Shown here piece by piece: positions 33,452 to 45,434 of a stretch of 64,000 bases of DNA (positions are counted from its first letter, which is position 1; the number at the start of each line of letters is the position of its first letter). The stretch is from the NCBI GenBank assembly GCA_016946835.1, contig JACVTC010000071.1:539001-603000 (forward strand). Direction: 5' to 3'. The notes beneath the pieces are model-generated. The model ran no database searches, had not been told where the DNA came from, and saw nothing but the letters and a program-made list of their open reading frames with translations. A program made the translations under genes and the position numbers. The stretch is from Neocallimastix lanati (nom. inval.) (Eukaryota; Neocallimastigomycota; Neocallimastigomycetes; Neocallimastigales; Neocallimastigaceae).

Positions 33452-33550
33452 GAAGAAGATTTATGTGAAATCTTATCACGTGTAATGATGAAAATATTAT
33501 TTGAATCATTACTATTTGATGAATTAGGTTTTGATAATTTTATTTTGTAA
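33452..33550 (+). other. Possible orphan terminal exon or gene relic
   Basis: After a TTGTTCAG acceptor-like site, an open stretch reads EEDLCEILSRVMMKILFESL and continues to LGFDNFIL before a TAA stop. Its amino-acid composition looks protein-like, unlike the surrounding Phe/Tyr/Ile-type noise. No upstream exon was found and no family is recognised, so it may be the remnant of a gene or chance. Confidence 0.2.
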
Positions 33551-34800
33551 ATTATTTTTTAATAATAGTAATAATATTTCTTTATATGGATAATATAAAT
33601 TAAAAAAAAAAAATATAATATATATAATATTTCTTAAAAAGAATTATATGAATTAAAAAAAAAATTGAGAAACAAAAAAAAAAAAAAAAAAAAAAAAATA
33701 AAACAATATTAATGGTAACCATATCTATCATTATATAAATTAAAAGAAAATTATAATAATACTAATAATTATAAAAATATTTCTTTATAGTTATTGTTAT
33801 AAATTAAAAAAAAAAACGTAATAAAATGAAATGTAAAAAGATATAAAAAATAAAGATAAAAAAAAATAATAATAGTAACAATACTAATAATTAATTTATT
33901 TTTTTTTTTTATTTTTTTTTTATTAATTTTTTAAAAATTTGTGAATACATTTCTAATTACTTTTTTCCTTGCTTTATATCTTTGTTCTAGATTTTACATG
34001 TATAAACTAATTTTCAGATGGTAAAAATAAAATAAAAATTAACCTCAATCCACAAAATTTACTATGCTTTATTAATATTATATATATTATTTTCAAATAT
34101 TATTAATTACAATATTTAAATATTATACATTAAAAGAAAATTATTTAAATTAAATAAAAATTAACTTCTATAATTAATTTATAATATTTTTGTTAAAAAA
34201 AAAAAAAAAAAAAAAAACTTAATAAAGTTTTATGTCTTATTCATTAAATATAATTCAATTAATGATTTCACGTTTTTTTTTTTTTTTTTTAATATCAAAT
34301 AAATAAATAAACAATAAAAATAAAAATAAAAATAAACAAAAATATGAATATAAAAAAGAAAACTAAATAAATCAATTCTTTTTTAATGTTTTGTACTTTT
34401 GTACTATAAGTACAATTTTTTTTTTTTTATTAAATTGTATTTTATATATTTCTTTTTTTTTTTTAGTATAATATATGCTATTTTAATTTTTTTCCTTTTT
34501 GATGATCTTATTTTAAAGAAAATTTTAAAATTTCATATATTATTTCTATTTGTTATTATTTATTTAATATTTCATATGGAACTTTAATATATTATTAATT
34601 TAATAATAAATAAAATAAAATAAAAATATATGAAAATAATTTTTTTTTTATATTCTAAAACAATTCATGATATTAATAATTTTTTTTTTTTTTTTAAGAA
34701 AAAAGTATTAATTGCGGCAATATTAAAAATTTTAATATATATATATTTATTTGTTTTTTGAAATGTTCATTTTTATTTTATTTTATTTTTTTTTTTTTTT

Positions 34801-34925
34801 GAAAAAAAGATTGGATTTTCATTAAAAATTATTAAAATAATAATAGAATAAATTTTATTTATTTATTTTTTTTGAAGAAAAGATTGGATTTTCATTAAAA
34901 ATTATTAAAATAATAATAGAATAAA
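34801..34925 (+). repeat. Two direct copies of a 52-bp sequence
   Basis: The sequence around GATTGGATTTTCATTAAAAA occurs at about 34801-34852 and again at about 34874-34925, nearly identical over about 52 bp. It is a local duplication in non-coding DNA. Confidence 0.8.
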
Positions 34926-37227
34926 ATTAATATGTTTTTTTTATGTAGTTATGAATATTATAACATAGTATTAATATAGATTGAATTTTTCATTTTTATG
35001 AAAATAGATGTTAAAAAATCTCCTCAAAAATAGCCATAAAGGGGAAAAATAACTATTTTATATAAAAAAACTCACTATTTAATTAAAATATTTAATTGAA
35101 AACAAGAAATTAAAAATGAAACAAAATTATTATAAAACATAATTATAACAAGTGTATAAGTAATATGCTTGTACAACGTTAAGATATATGCCATCTTTAT
35201 TTATATTATAATTATATATTTAAAATATTTTTTTTTAATATATGTAAAACATATCTTTATTTTTTTTTAATTATGAAGGGCTTAAAATATATTATTTCCA
35301 AAGATGTTATATAAATTATTTTTTATTTCTATATTTCTGTTACTTTTTGTTATCAAAAAAAAAAAAAAAAAAAAAAAAGCATAAATTTAAATTAGTTATG
35401 AATTATATATAGTATTAAACAAATATATATTTATATAATATATAATCAAATATGTCATTATTTTATTTTATTTTATTATTATTATTATTATTATAATTTT
35501 TTTTATGTTTATTAGTTTCAACTAATACTCTATTTTATAATTATTTATATTTAATTGTATTTTTTCAATTATATTAAAATATATATATAAATATTGATTA
35601 TATGGATAATATATTAATGTAATATAAAGTAATATTTAAATAATTAAATAATTAAAAATAATTTAAAGATTTTAAAACAAAATAATTATAAAAAAATTAA
35701 AAAAAAAATATATATAAAAAGAATTAAAAATTAAAAAAGGTCTAGTAAGTAATGATAAGACAATGTAATAAAATAATATTAAAAAAATATTATTAATTTA
35801 AAAATTAAATAAAAAAGAATTATTTATTTATTATGTGATTTAAACAAAAAAAAAAAAAAATCTAGAAAATTGTATGTATATTAAATAAAATAAATTAAAA
35901 TGAAACGAACAATTTTTTTTTCATGACAAAAATATAATACATTTAATAATAACAAAAAAAAATTAATTAATTATCTCTTTATTTTAACTTAAAATTTTTA
36001 TTAATTTTAATATAAAAGATAAGAAATATAATTCCAAAAAAAAAAAAAAAAAAAAAAAAAAACAATAATAAACTATTATTAAATTTAATTCATAATGATT
36101 TATATTAAAATCTATATTGATATGTGATACATAACGTAATAATATTTGTTTATTTTTTATTGTAGCACAATTTATAATTTAGGAAATACCGCAATTACAG
36201 AAATGTTGATATATACATAAATTATAGTATATATTAAAATTTATGTATATCAATATATATTTAATTTAAATTCTATTTAATGAACTTTTCATTTTTTTTT
36301 TTGTTTTTTTTTTTTTTGTTTTTTCTTATTACAAAAAAATGAAAAGACTATGCTTTAATTTATATTAAATTTTATCAATTATTAAAATTATTAGATTTAT
36401 AATTAGCTATTAATTTCAATTTTAAATAAATATAAAAGTTATATTAATTTATTATTTTATACTTTTTTTTTAATTAGATAAAATTTAAAAAAAAAAAATA
36501 TTAATTAATGTTATTTCAATAAATTAATTAATAATAAAATTATTTGATAATATATATTTATTAATTTTTTATTATTTAATCTTTTTTTTTTATTATTGAT
36601 CTAGGTAATATTTGATATGTAATATAAAACAAAATTAATATGAATCTTAAATAATAATAATTAAAAAATTTTGTAATAAAAATTATGCTGTTTAAAATAT
36701 ATTTTAATATATATATATATGTTTTTGTTATCTAGAAAAAAAAAAAAATTAATCTTAAAACATATTTAAATTAAACAAAATGAAATAAAATAATAAATAA
36801 GATTAAAGAATAAAATTGACTAGTTATGAATATTTATTAAAAATATGTTTTATGATAAATTAAAATCAATAATATAGCAGTAATATTTCTAGTTACTTAG
36901 ATGAATATTTTTATTTATTGATTCTAAAAATTTTTATAAAAATAATAAATATATAAAAATAAAAGTTTTTTCTTTCTTTTTTTTTTTATTTTATTTTATT
37001 TTATTTTATTTTTGTATGTGTATAATTCTCTTCTTTCTATTATTATTATTATTATTTTACCTTTTATAATAGAAAAATAAAATATAAAATATTAATAGAA
37101 ACTTAATAAATTAAAATAAAAAAAAAAAAAAAATAGAATTAAAAAATATAGATAGAATAATTTAAATAATAATAGATAGAATAATTTAAATAATAATATA
37201 AGAAAAAAAATATATATATATATAAAA

Positions 37228-38634
37228 ATGCAAGCTATTCTTGATTATATGGAAGCAGATAAAATTAATTTTTATAATACAGAATGGAATAAATATGATA
37301 CTTATCAAAAAATTGCAACACCTCATCTTAGAAGTGATCTTTTCGCATGGGTTATTGTTATTATAGCCTTAAATAGTCAAAATTGGAAAAAACCTATTAT
37401 TTTAATTTTAATTGCTCACTTTATTGTTAGATATTTTGGTGATATTTTCTATCAATTGCAATATATTTTACCAACAGATAAAGTGAACTATTCTTGGCCA
37501 TGTAGTATGACAATTTGGTATGTTTCATATGGTTTAAGTAATATTGTTTTTACACTTGGAGAAATAATAGGTGATTGGTATCCATTACTTAGAACTAAGG
37601 CTGTAACAAATAGTAATGGAAAATTAAAATATGTATACATTACATGTTTAATCTATAACTTATCTAAAGTAGTAGGTATGTTCTGTTATTATTACGATGT
37701 TGATTTAGAATATGCTGATAAAGAAAAAATGATTCCAAATCCTAAAACTGTAGATTTCAAGATTAGATGGTGGTCAATTGTTGCTATAATGCAAGTAACA
37801 AGTTGTATATATGATGTATCTGTTATCTACGCCTTAAAAACTTGTCTTTTCAATAGACTTAAAGAATTCAAAAACTCTGGAAGACACAACTTTTTGGAAA
37901 AATTCCAAAGAATTTCTGAATTCCGTATTGTTCTTTCTATGGCTGCCTCTACTATTTATTTACCCTTTATATTCTTCTTCCTTTATATTAATGTCAGAAA
38001 ATGTAAGAAAGATTTCTGTGATTATACTGTTGATTTTTCATTAGAAAGTCTTAGAAGAGTAGCTTGTAACTTAAATTATACCTTTATGTTCATTGACCAA
38101 ATTTTGATTAGACGTTATGCTGAGCGTAGTAATAAAAGACTTATGACTGTGTCCACTACTAGTAAGTCTCACATTAAATCAAAAACTTATTATAATGATA
38201 GTTATAATCATGAATATAAATCATTAAATTACTCTGAAAATGAATTTTCAAATTCATATGGTATAAGTTCAACAACTATGAATTCATCAATTACTTATAA
38301 TAATAGTAATACTGGATTATTATTTAATGAAAATATAATGAATAATAAGGGTAGTGAAAGCTATCAAAATCCATTTGTAATTAATTCAGCTAATAATAAT
38401 AATAATAATAATAATAATTCAATGTCAAATAATAATTCAATGTATTATAATAATGAAAAATACTCAAAGCATATTATTAATCAAAAGAATGATAATTCCT
38501 ATAATTCATCATATTACATGAATATGATAAAAAATTCAAATAATAACGTCATTTATAAAAATAGTTTAGGAAAGTCAGAATATAAACCATATTTTAATGG
38601 CAAAATTTCAAAGTCATTTGATTATCATCCATAA
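37228..38634 (+). CDS. Seven-helix membrane protein, paralogue 1 (468 aa)
   Basis: This is a single-exon gene; the ATG sits in an AAAAATG context. Hydrophobic segments at about residues 36-50, 54-72, 92-115, 131-153, 177-205, 230-255 and 275-297 suggest seven membrane helices after a 35-residue N-terminus. The signature GDWYPLLRTKAV lies at 115-126. Other strongly conserved stretches are FKIRWWSI, QVTSCIYD, GRHNFLEKFQRISEFRIV and FMFIDQIL. The tail from about 300 on is Asn/Ser/Tyr-rich and disordered-looking, and includes motifs shared with paralogue 2: DSYNHEY, GLLFNE-IMNNK, SYQNPFV and SSYYMN. I recognise no characterised family. The topology would allow a receptor-like or transporter-like role, but no catalytic or ligand-binding motif is evident. 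It is the first of four same-strand paralogues and is about 70-75% identical to paralogue 2 over the first 300 residues, estimated by eye. Confidence 0.88.
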   Translation: MQAILDYMEADKINFYNTEWNKYDTYQKIATPHLRSDLFAWVIVIIALNSQNWKKPIILILIAHFIVRYFGDIFYQLQYILPTDKVNYSWPCSMTIWYVSYGLSNIVFTLGEIIGDWYPLLRTKAVTNSNGKLKYVYITCLIYNLSKVVGMFCYYYDVDLEYADKEKMIPNPKTVDFKIRWWSIVAIMQVTSCIYDVSVIYALKTCLFNRLKEFKNSGRHNFLEKFQRISEFRIVLSMAASTIYLPFIFFFLYINVRKCKKDFCDYTVDFSLESLRRVACNLNYTFMFIDQILIRRYAERSNKRLMTVSTTSKSHIKSKTYYNDSYNHEYKSLNYSENEFSNSYGISSTTMNSSITYNNSNTGLLFNENIMNNKGSESYQNPFVINSANNNNNNNNNSMSNNNSMYYNNEKYSKHIINQKNDNSYNSSYYMNMIKNSNNNVIYKNSLGKSEYKPYFNGKISKSFDYHP

Positions 38635-39681
38635 AAATATAAAATATATATATATATTGATATTATTTAATAGATATAAATAATTTATGATAAAATTTAT
38701 CTATTTAGATTTTTTTTTTTAATTTATTTATTAAATATTCTAATATGAAAATTTTTTTTCTTTATTTATATTTTCTTTTATTAATAAATAAAAAATATTT
38801 ATTAAAAATTATTATATATATAAAATAAAAATATAAAAAATTAAAAAAAAAATATATATATATATAAATAATAAGAATAAAAATTAGATTAAAAATTAAA
38901 ACAAATTAAAATATGGATTTTTAATTTTTATCTCTTATTTTATTTTTATTATGTTTTATTTTTAAAATATATAAAAAAATTTAAAATAAATAAAAAATTA
39001 AAAATAAATAAATAAAAAAATTAAATAAAATAAAATCATAAAAATAAAAAAAAAATGAAAAAAATAAAAAAAATAAAAAATAAAAAAAATAAAAAAAAAA
39101 AAAAAAAAACTTTAAGAATAAACTTTAAGAATAAAAAATAAAAATGAAATAGAATTTTATAATATTTAAGATTTTATTTTAAGCAATATATAATATAATT
39201 AGATGTTAAAAAAAAAAAAAAAAAGTAAAATAAAAATTAAAACAACAAAAAATATAAAATTTCTAATAAATAAAATTAAAATTTAAAATGAATAAATAAA
39301 TATAAAGATTAATAAATAAAAAATTAATAATCTTAAATATATATATATATATATTTTTAATTCATTCTACTGGTTCCTTTATATATTACTTTTATTTAAT
39401 CTTTATAGAATAAATTTAATGATATTAAAATAATATAAATAAAAAAAAAAAAAAATAATTTTGTTTCATTTAATAAAATTGAAAAAATTTATATATATAT
39501 ATATATATAAATGTATACTGTATATTTATAACTGTTATATTTTATTGTTAAATCATTTCATTTCCAATATATAAATTAATAAAAAAAAAAAAAAAACAAT
39601 AATAAAATATTATCTAATATAAAATATTTAATTTTTAAAAGACATCTTTTCTTATTAAAATATATTTATAAAATAAATATT

Positions 39682-39899
39682 CCCTGATAATAAATAATTT
39701 AGATATATATACTAAAAATATAAAAAATTGGGTACACATCTCCCATTATGGTCATAACAAATGCAACTGTTTAATACGATATACTGGCATACTAGTACAG
39801 CATCGCCCCTTTACACGTCGTTACACATTTCTGCCTGGGGCTGTATTCCCTAATATTCCTATATATATCTCCATTGACATATATCACCCCTGATAATAA
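39682..39899. repeat. GC-richer 160-bp island flanked by a 12-bp direct repeat
   Basis: An island of ordinary base composition (about 39730-39890) interrupts pure A+T DNA. The 12-mer CCCTGATAATAA occurs on both sides, at 39682-39693 and 39888-39899. This could be a small inserted element with a target duplication or terminal direct repeat. No coding potential and no second copy in the window was seen. Confidence 0.4.
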
Positions 39900-41086
39900 T
39901 AAAAATTATTACTTAAATTAATTTAAATATTAAATAAAAGTGAACTAGGATTAAAAAATTTTAAATGATTATTATTAATAGTATACTATTAATTAAAATA
40001 ATTTTCCAATATATATATATAATAAATTAAATTATATATATAGTTACAAAAATAAGTAAATAAATGAATTATATTGATCCATATATTTTACAGATAGATC
40101 TGGATTTTTTTTTTTTTTTTTTTTTAATTTTTATCTTTAATATTTTAATGTATACCATTTACGATTTTATTTAAGACATAAATTTTTTTTATATTTTTAG
40201 TATATTTATCAAAAATAGAATAATATTAATAAGGATATAATTAATTAAAAATTCGAGACTCACGTATGATAATTTTATTTATTTTTTATTTATTTTTTAT
40301 TTTTATTTTCATTTTTAATTTTTTTTTATAATAATATAAATTTTAATTAAATATTTTTATTTTTGTAAAAATTTGTTATTTTTATTTAATTTTAAATAAT
40401 GTTATATAAAAAAAAAATTTTTTTTTTTAAATTACGATTTATTTTGAATTAATAAAATTAAGTTTAGATTATATTAGAAAAAAAATTATATAATATAAAA
40501 TATAAAATATAAATATAAATATAAAATAATATACAATATATAAATATAAAAAAAAGTGAGTATAAGATTGAATTATGTAGTTTAATTAATATATTATTGT
40601 TATTATTATTATTTATACAAATATAAGGTAAAAAAAAAAACCTATTAAAACTATAAAAAAAAATAATTAATAGAAAAATAAATAAATAGGAAAATAAATA
40701 AATAAATAAATAAATAATGATTTATAATAATTTAAAAATTTTAAAAATTAAAATTTATAAATTTTCATTAACTATAAATTATAAAATATATTTTATTAAA
40801 TTTTATAAAAAAAAAAAAAAAAATAAAGATTCCAATAACGGTATATAATAATAATAATAATAATAATATATTAAATTTAATTATTTATAAATTTTAATTT
40901 TAATAATTTTAAAATGAAATAAAATAAAAAATTTTTCATTTATTTATTTATAAATTATTTATAATTAAATTTTAAATAGATATAATAAAATAATTTTAAC
41001 TATTAATATATTTATATTTAATATAATATATTAATATATAAAAAAAAAGAAAAAAAAAACATGTAAAAGATTAAAAGAACACAATA

Positions 41087-41160
41087 TTTTTAAAGATGAT
41101 ACTCTTTTTACTATAAAAGAGTATCATCTTTAAAAATTAGGTAAATATTAATATTTACCT
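41087..41160. repeat. Two adjacent perfect palindromes
   Basis: The first has 22-bp arms (41087-41108 and 41115-41136) around a 6-nt loop. Two bases later a second perfect palindrome spans 41139-41160. Together they lie about 1.3 kb upstream of paralogue 2. Confidence 0.9.
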
Positions 41161-41351
41161 TATTAAATATTAATATTTAAAAAATCACAGATTATGAATA
41201 ATAATATGAATACAGATATATTTGATTTATATATTATAATTATATGTGTGATATATATATTTTGTATAAAACTATAATTAATATATATTTATTATACTTA
41301 TAAATAATAAGATCAAAAGTATTATTAAATGTTAAATTTTAAATTGAAACT

Positions 41352-41505
41352 TCAATTGTTATTGCTATTAAAAGTAATAATTATAATATGAATTAAGATA
41401 TGATCAATTGTTATTGCTATTAAAAGTAATAATTATAATATGAATTAAGATATGATCAATTGTTATTGCTATTAAAAGTAATAATTATAATATGAATTAC
41501 AATAT
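41352..41505 (+). repeat. Tandem repeat, 52-bp unit, three copies
   Basis: Copies begin at about 41353, 41405 and 41457 with the motif CAATTGTTATTGCTATTAAA. They are almost identical, implying recent tandem amplification. They lie about 1 kb upstream of paralogue 2. Confidence 0.9.
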
Positions 41506-42474
41506 AATATAAATAAAATAAAAAATTAAAAAAAAAATAATAAAATAAAAATTAAAAAAAACGTAGTAACATTTTTAAAGAGTTGTTTATTATTATATAT
41601 ATTAATTATAACTGAAATATTTTAAATTAAATAATATTTTTTTTTAATAATTATTAATAATTATTAATAGTTATTGTTATCTATATGTATTTTTAAATAA
41701 TAGATAATTTTATATTTTGGCATAAATTATTTAATTGACCATTGTTATAATAAAATAAAAATAATAGAATTAATATTAATTAAGTTTCATATTATATTGA
41801 TGATAATTGTTATGATATATAATATATAATATAAATTATAATATAAACTAATATATTAATTTATTGACTATTATAAAATTATGAAAAAAAAAAAATTAAT
41901 AAAACATATAAATATATAAATATTTAATTTTATACAATTAAAATAGTATATTAAAATTTTCATTAAATAAAAAATATATATATATATTAAAAAAATAATA
42001 AAAAAAAAAAAAAAAAAACAATGGAAAAATTAAATTTATTTATTTTTTATTTTTGAAAATTTTTATAATATATAAACTTTAATAAATATATAATTAAAAA
42101 TATTTATTAATAAAAATCATTATTATTATTATTATTTATTCTATTGGTTAAAACATATTAACAATTCTTTTTTTATTACTCTTCAAAAAAAAAAAAAAAA
42201 AAAAAAAGAGTTTATTAAATTTTGGATATAAAATAAAGAAATATTCCTATTTTTTTTTTTTTTTCTATTTTTTTTTTAATCTACTTCTACATTTTTTTTT
42301 TCATAATTATTAGATAAATTTAAAGATATAAAGGAAAAAAAAATTATAAAAATTATAATAATATATTTTTAATAAAATAAATAAATAAAAAATTGAGATA
42401 AAAATAAAATAATTATAAAATAAATTAAAAAAGTTTAAAATAGATAGAAATATCATATCTATATTTTATCAAAA

Positions 42475-43812
42475 ATGCAAGCTATATTTGATTACGTCGA
42501 CGCAAATCCATTAAACTTTTACGATACTATATGGAATAAATATGATATTTATCAAAAATTAGTTACCCCTCATCTTAGATGTGAACTTTTTCCATGGATT
42601 ATTGTCATTCTTACTTTAAATAGTCAAAACTTAAGGAAGCCAATTATTCTCATTTTATTTGCTCATTTTTTTATAAGATATTTAGGTGATTTATTTTATC
42701 AAACTCAATATATTCTTCCAACAGATAAAGCAAAATATTCTTGGCCTTCTAGTATGACTATTTGGTATGTTAGTTATGGTGTAGGTAATATTTTCTTTTC
42801 CCTTGGTGAAATTATAGGAGATTGGTATCCATTACTTAGAACGAAAGCTGTAGCAAATAATGGTAAAAAAGTTAAATTTGTTTATGCAACCTGTATTTTG
42901 TACAACCTATCTAAAATTTTAGGTATGTTCTGTTACTTCTATGATATTGATTTAACCTATTTAGACGGTGGTTTAATCAACCCAAAAACTGCAATTTTTA
43001 AAATTAGATGGTGGTCTATTATTGCTTTAATTCAGGTTACCAGTTGTATCTATGATATTTCTGTTATCTATGCCTTAAAAGCTTGTCTTTTTAATCGACT
43101 TAAAGAATTTAAGAATTCTGGTAGACACAATTTCTTAGAAAAATTCCAAAGAATTTCTGAATTCCGTATCGTAGTTTCTATGGCTATTTCATTAATATTC
43201 TTACCTTTCGTATTTTTCTTCGTATACGTCAATATGAATTCATGTCAAAAATCTCCAGAAAAATGTGATTTCAGTATTGATTTTTCTTTAGAAAATATTC
43301 GTAGAGTGGTCATTTGTTTAAATTACAATTTTATGTTCATTGATCAAATATTGTTAAGACGTTACGCTGAACGTAGTAATCAAAGACTTAAGACTATTTC
43401 TAGTAAATCCATCAATTACAATAATAAGTCAAAATCCATGCAGAATGACAGCTATAATCATGAATATAATGAAATAAATAAATACAACATGAATTTACCA
43501 AATTCAACCTCATATAATTCACAACCTTACTCCTCACATACTTCTAGCAAAGGATTATTATTTAGTGAAACCATTATGAATAATAAAAATGGTGATGATT
43601 CCTATAGTAATCCTTTTGTCCAAACAAATAACTTTGGAACAAATATATCTAATAATAATGATGATGATGTTAATATTGATGTTAATAATAATTACAAGGA
43701 TTCCTCATACTACATGAATTCATTAATATCAGATTTAAAATCCAATACAAATAATTATAATAAATACGAAAATAGTAATAATTATAATAAGAACTCTATG
43801 TCCTATTATTAA
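42475..43812 (+). CDS. Seven-helix membrane protein, paralogue 2 (445 aa)
   Basis: This single-exon gene has the same architecture as paralogue 1: a 35-residue N-terminus, seven hydrophobic segments at nearly the same positions, GDWYPLLRTKAV at residues 115-126 and a long Asn/Ser/Tyr-rich tail from about 300. The segment from YILPTDK to SMTIWYVSYG (residues 79-102) is shared with paralogue 1 and replaced by other sequence in paralogues 3 and 4, marking genes 1 and 2 as one subfamily. The tail keeps the short blocks NDSYNHEY, GLLFSE-IMNNK, SYSNPFV and SSYYMN while the sequence between them has diverged, which suggests the blocks are functional. No known family or active site is recognised. The start ATG has a CAAAAATG context. 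Confidence 0.88.
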   Translation: MQAIFDYVDANPLNFYDTIWNKYDIYQKLVTPHLRCELFPWIIVILTLNSQNLRKPIILILFAHFFIRYLGDLFYQTQYILPTDKAKYSWPSSMTIWYVSYGVGNIFFSLGEIIGDWYPLLRTKAVANNGKKVKFVYATCILYNLSKILGMFCYFYDIDLTYLDGGLINPKTAIFKIRWWSIIALIQVTSCIYDISVIYALKACLFNRLKEFKNSGRHNFLEKFQRISEFRIVVSMAISLIFLPFVFFFVYVNMNSCQKSPEKCDFSIDFSLENIRRVVICLNYNFMFIDQILLRRYAERSNQRLKTISSKSINYNNKSKSMQNDSYNHEYNEINKYNMNLPNSTSYNSQPYSSHTSSKGLLFSETIMNNKNGDDSYSNPFVQTNNFGTNISNNNDDDVNIDVNNNYKDSSYYMNSLISDLKSNTNNYNKYENSNNYNKNSMSYY

Positions 43813-45174
43813 TAACTCTAATTTATATTAATATTAATTATTAACAAAATAAAAATAATAAAATTCTTTATCATTAATTCTAATTTTTTGTAATATAAAA
43901 ACTAAAAACTGAAAATCAATAATTTTAATATGTATATATAGAATATACAATGTAGTATTAGTTTATAAAAAGATTTAAACTTTAATGAAAATAATTAATA
44001 ACAACAATAATAAAATACAAATAAAAATAATAATTATTATTTATTATAATTATAATAATATTAAAATTAATAATAATATTAATAATAAATATTTGTAAAT
44101 AAATAAATTTAAATATAAAAAATAAAATAAAAATTATAAATATATATTAGAAATCTTAATTATTATCACTGAATTTATAAATTGTATTGATAATAAAAAA
44201 AAAATTACTGTTAATAGCAATGCTTTATATATATGTGAGTGGGTCACTTTTTTTTTTTTTTTTTTTTTTTATATATAATATTAATGTAAAAAATTTTTTT
44301 TTTTTTTTATATAATATTAATGTAAAAAAATTAAGGTATTTTTTTTTTTTTTTTTTTTTTTTATTTTTATTATTTTTATATTAAAATGTTAATAAATAAA
44401 GTTTATTACTAGAAGAAGAAAAAAAAAAAAAAAAAAAAAAGATTTATTAAGAGAATTTTTAAAAAAGTACAAAATTTAGTGAGGATAATAATTTTAGTTT
44501 TTTCTTTCATATATATATATATTTCAGCAAATATAATAATAATGATAATATATTATAAAATATTTTTTTTTTTAAAAAAAAATAATAGATATATTTTATT
44601 TTATTATATATATTATCTTATTTTTTTTTTTATCTTATTTCTTAAATTATTTTATTTTTTATTTTATTATATTTTATTTTATTTCTTATGTTACTTTATT
44701 TTTCTTATTTCCTTTTATATTTAATAATTTATCCTTCTGTATTATAGCATAAATTTAAAGTTTATGTCAACCAACTCTTACATAATTTTTTAATAGTAAA
44801 AAAAATAATTTTAAATTTTTTGATATACATTTGAACATATAAAAATATTACTATTTAATAACATTGATTTTAATTTAATATAATTTCAATAAAAATAATA
44901 TTATTATTATCATAAATATATAATATATAAGAAATAATAATAATAATAGTATTAGTATTTATCTATTATACGATATTAAAATTTTTAATTCATTATTTTA
45001 TTTTATTTTATCTTATTATTATTTTTTTTTAATATTTTAAACTAACTCATAAATAATTTTTTAACAGTTTAAAAAATAATTTTAATTTTTTTTTGATATT
45101 CATTTGAACATATAAAAATATTACTTTTTAATAACATTGATTTTAATTTAATATAATTTCAATAAAAATATTAT
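43813..45174. other. AT-rich spacer downstream of paralogue 2
   Basis: There is no gene here. Poly(T) runs are frequent, and two copies of an ATATAATATTAATGTAAAAAA motif flank a poly(T) tract (about 44272-44330). The right part (from about 44768) is the first unit and part of the second unit of a tandem repeat of about 270 bp, described separately. Confidence 0.5.
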
Positions 45175-45434
45175 TATCATTAAGAATAAAATAATATTTG
45201 GTTTTAATATAAACTTTATTTATTAAAAATATTTTAATAGGCAATTACAATGTTAAAAAATTTAGAAAAATTACATTTTATTTATACTAGTTGTGGCTAG
45301 TGCCAAATATAATGAACTTTTATTACAATTAATTAAAGATGTATTTCAAATATAATGAGATAAATTATATAACGAATATTAATTTAATAAATTTAATTTA
45401 ATATATTTCAACATTAATTCTCTATATTCTAACA
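45175..45434 (-). repeat. 3' LTR of copia E
   Basis: This is about 260 bp that repeats directly at 49480-49741. On the element's strand it begins TGTTAGAATATAGAG and continues into a shared AATGTTGAAATATATT block. The exact terminal base is ambiguous because the flanks are A+T-rich. Confidence 0.85.

Larger units (their letters stand above)
30996..37227. other. 6-kb AT-rich gene desert
   Basis: No gene can be supported. The region consists of homopolymers, triplet repeats and TA runs. Moderately complex islands appear at about 31970-32280, 32510-32790 and 33040-33175 and may be relics of mobile DNA, but their translations give nothing recognisable. A possible orphan exon at 33452-33550 and direct repeats at 34801-34925 are listed separately. 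The last 300 bases before 37228 carry a duplicated 25-nt motif (about 37150-37198) in the promoter-proximal region of the next gene. Confidence 0.5.
38635..42474. other. AT-rich spacer between paralogues 1 and 2
   Basis: There is no gene here. The stretch is A+T simple sequence, plus a complex island at about 39730-39890, a pair of perfect palindromes at 41087-41160, and three 52-bp tandem copies at about 41352-41505, each listed separately. The final few hundred bases contain poly(A) and poly(T) tracts that precede the next start codon. Confidence 0.5.
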
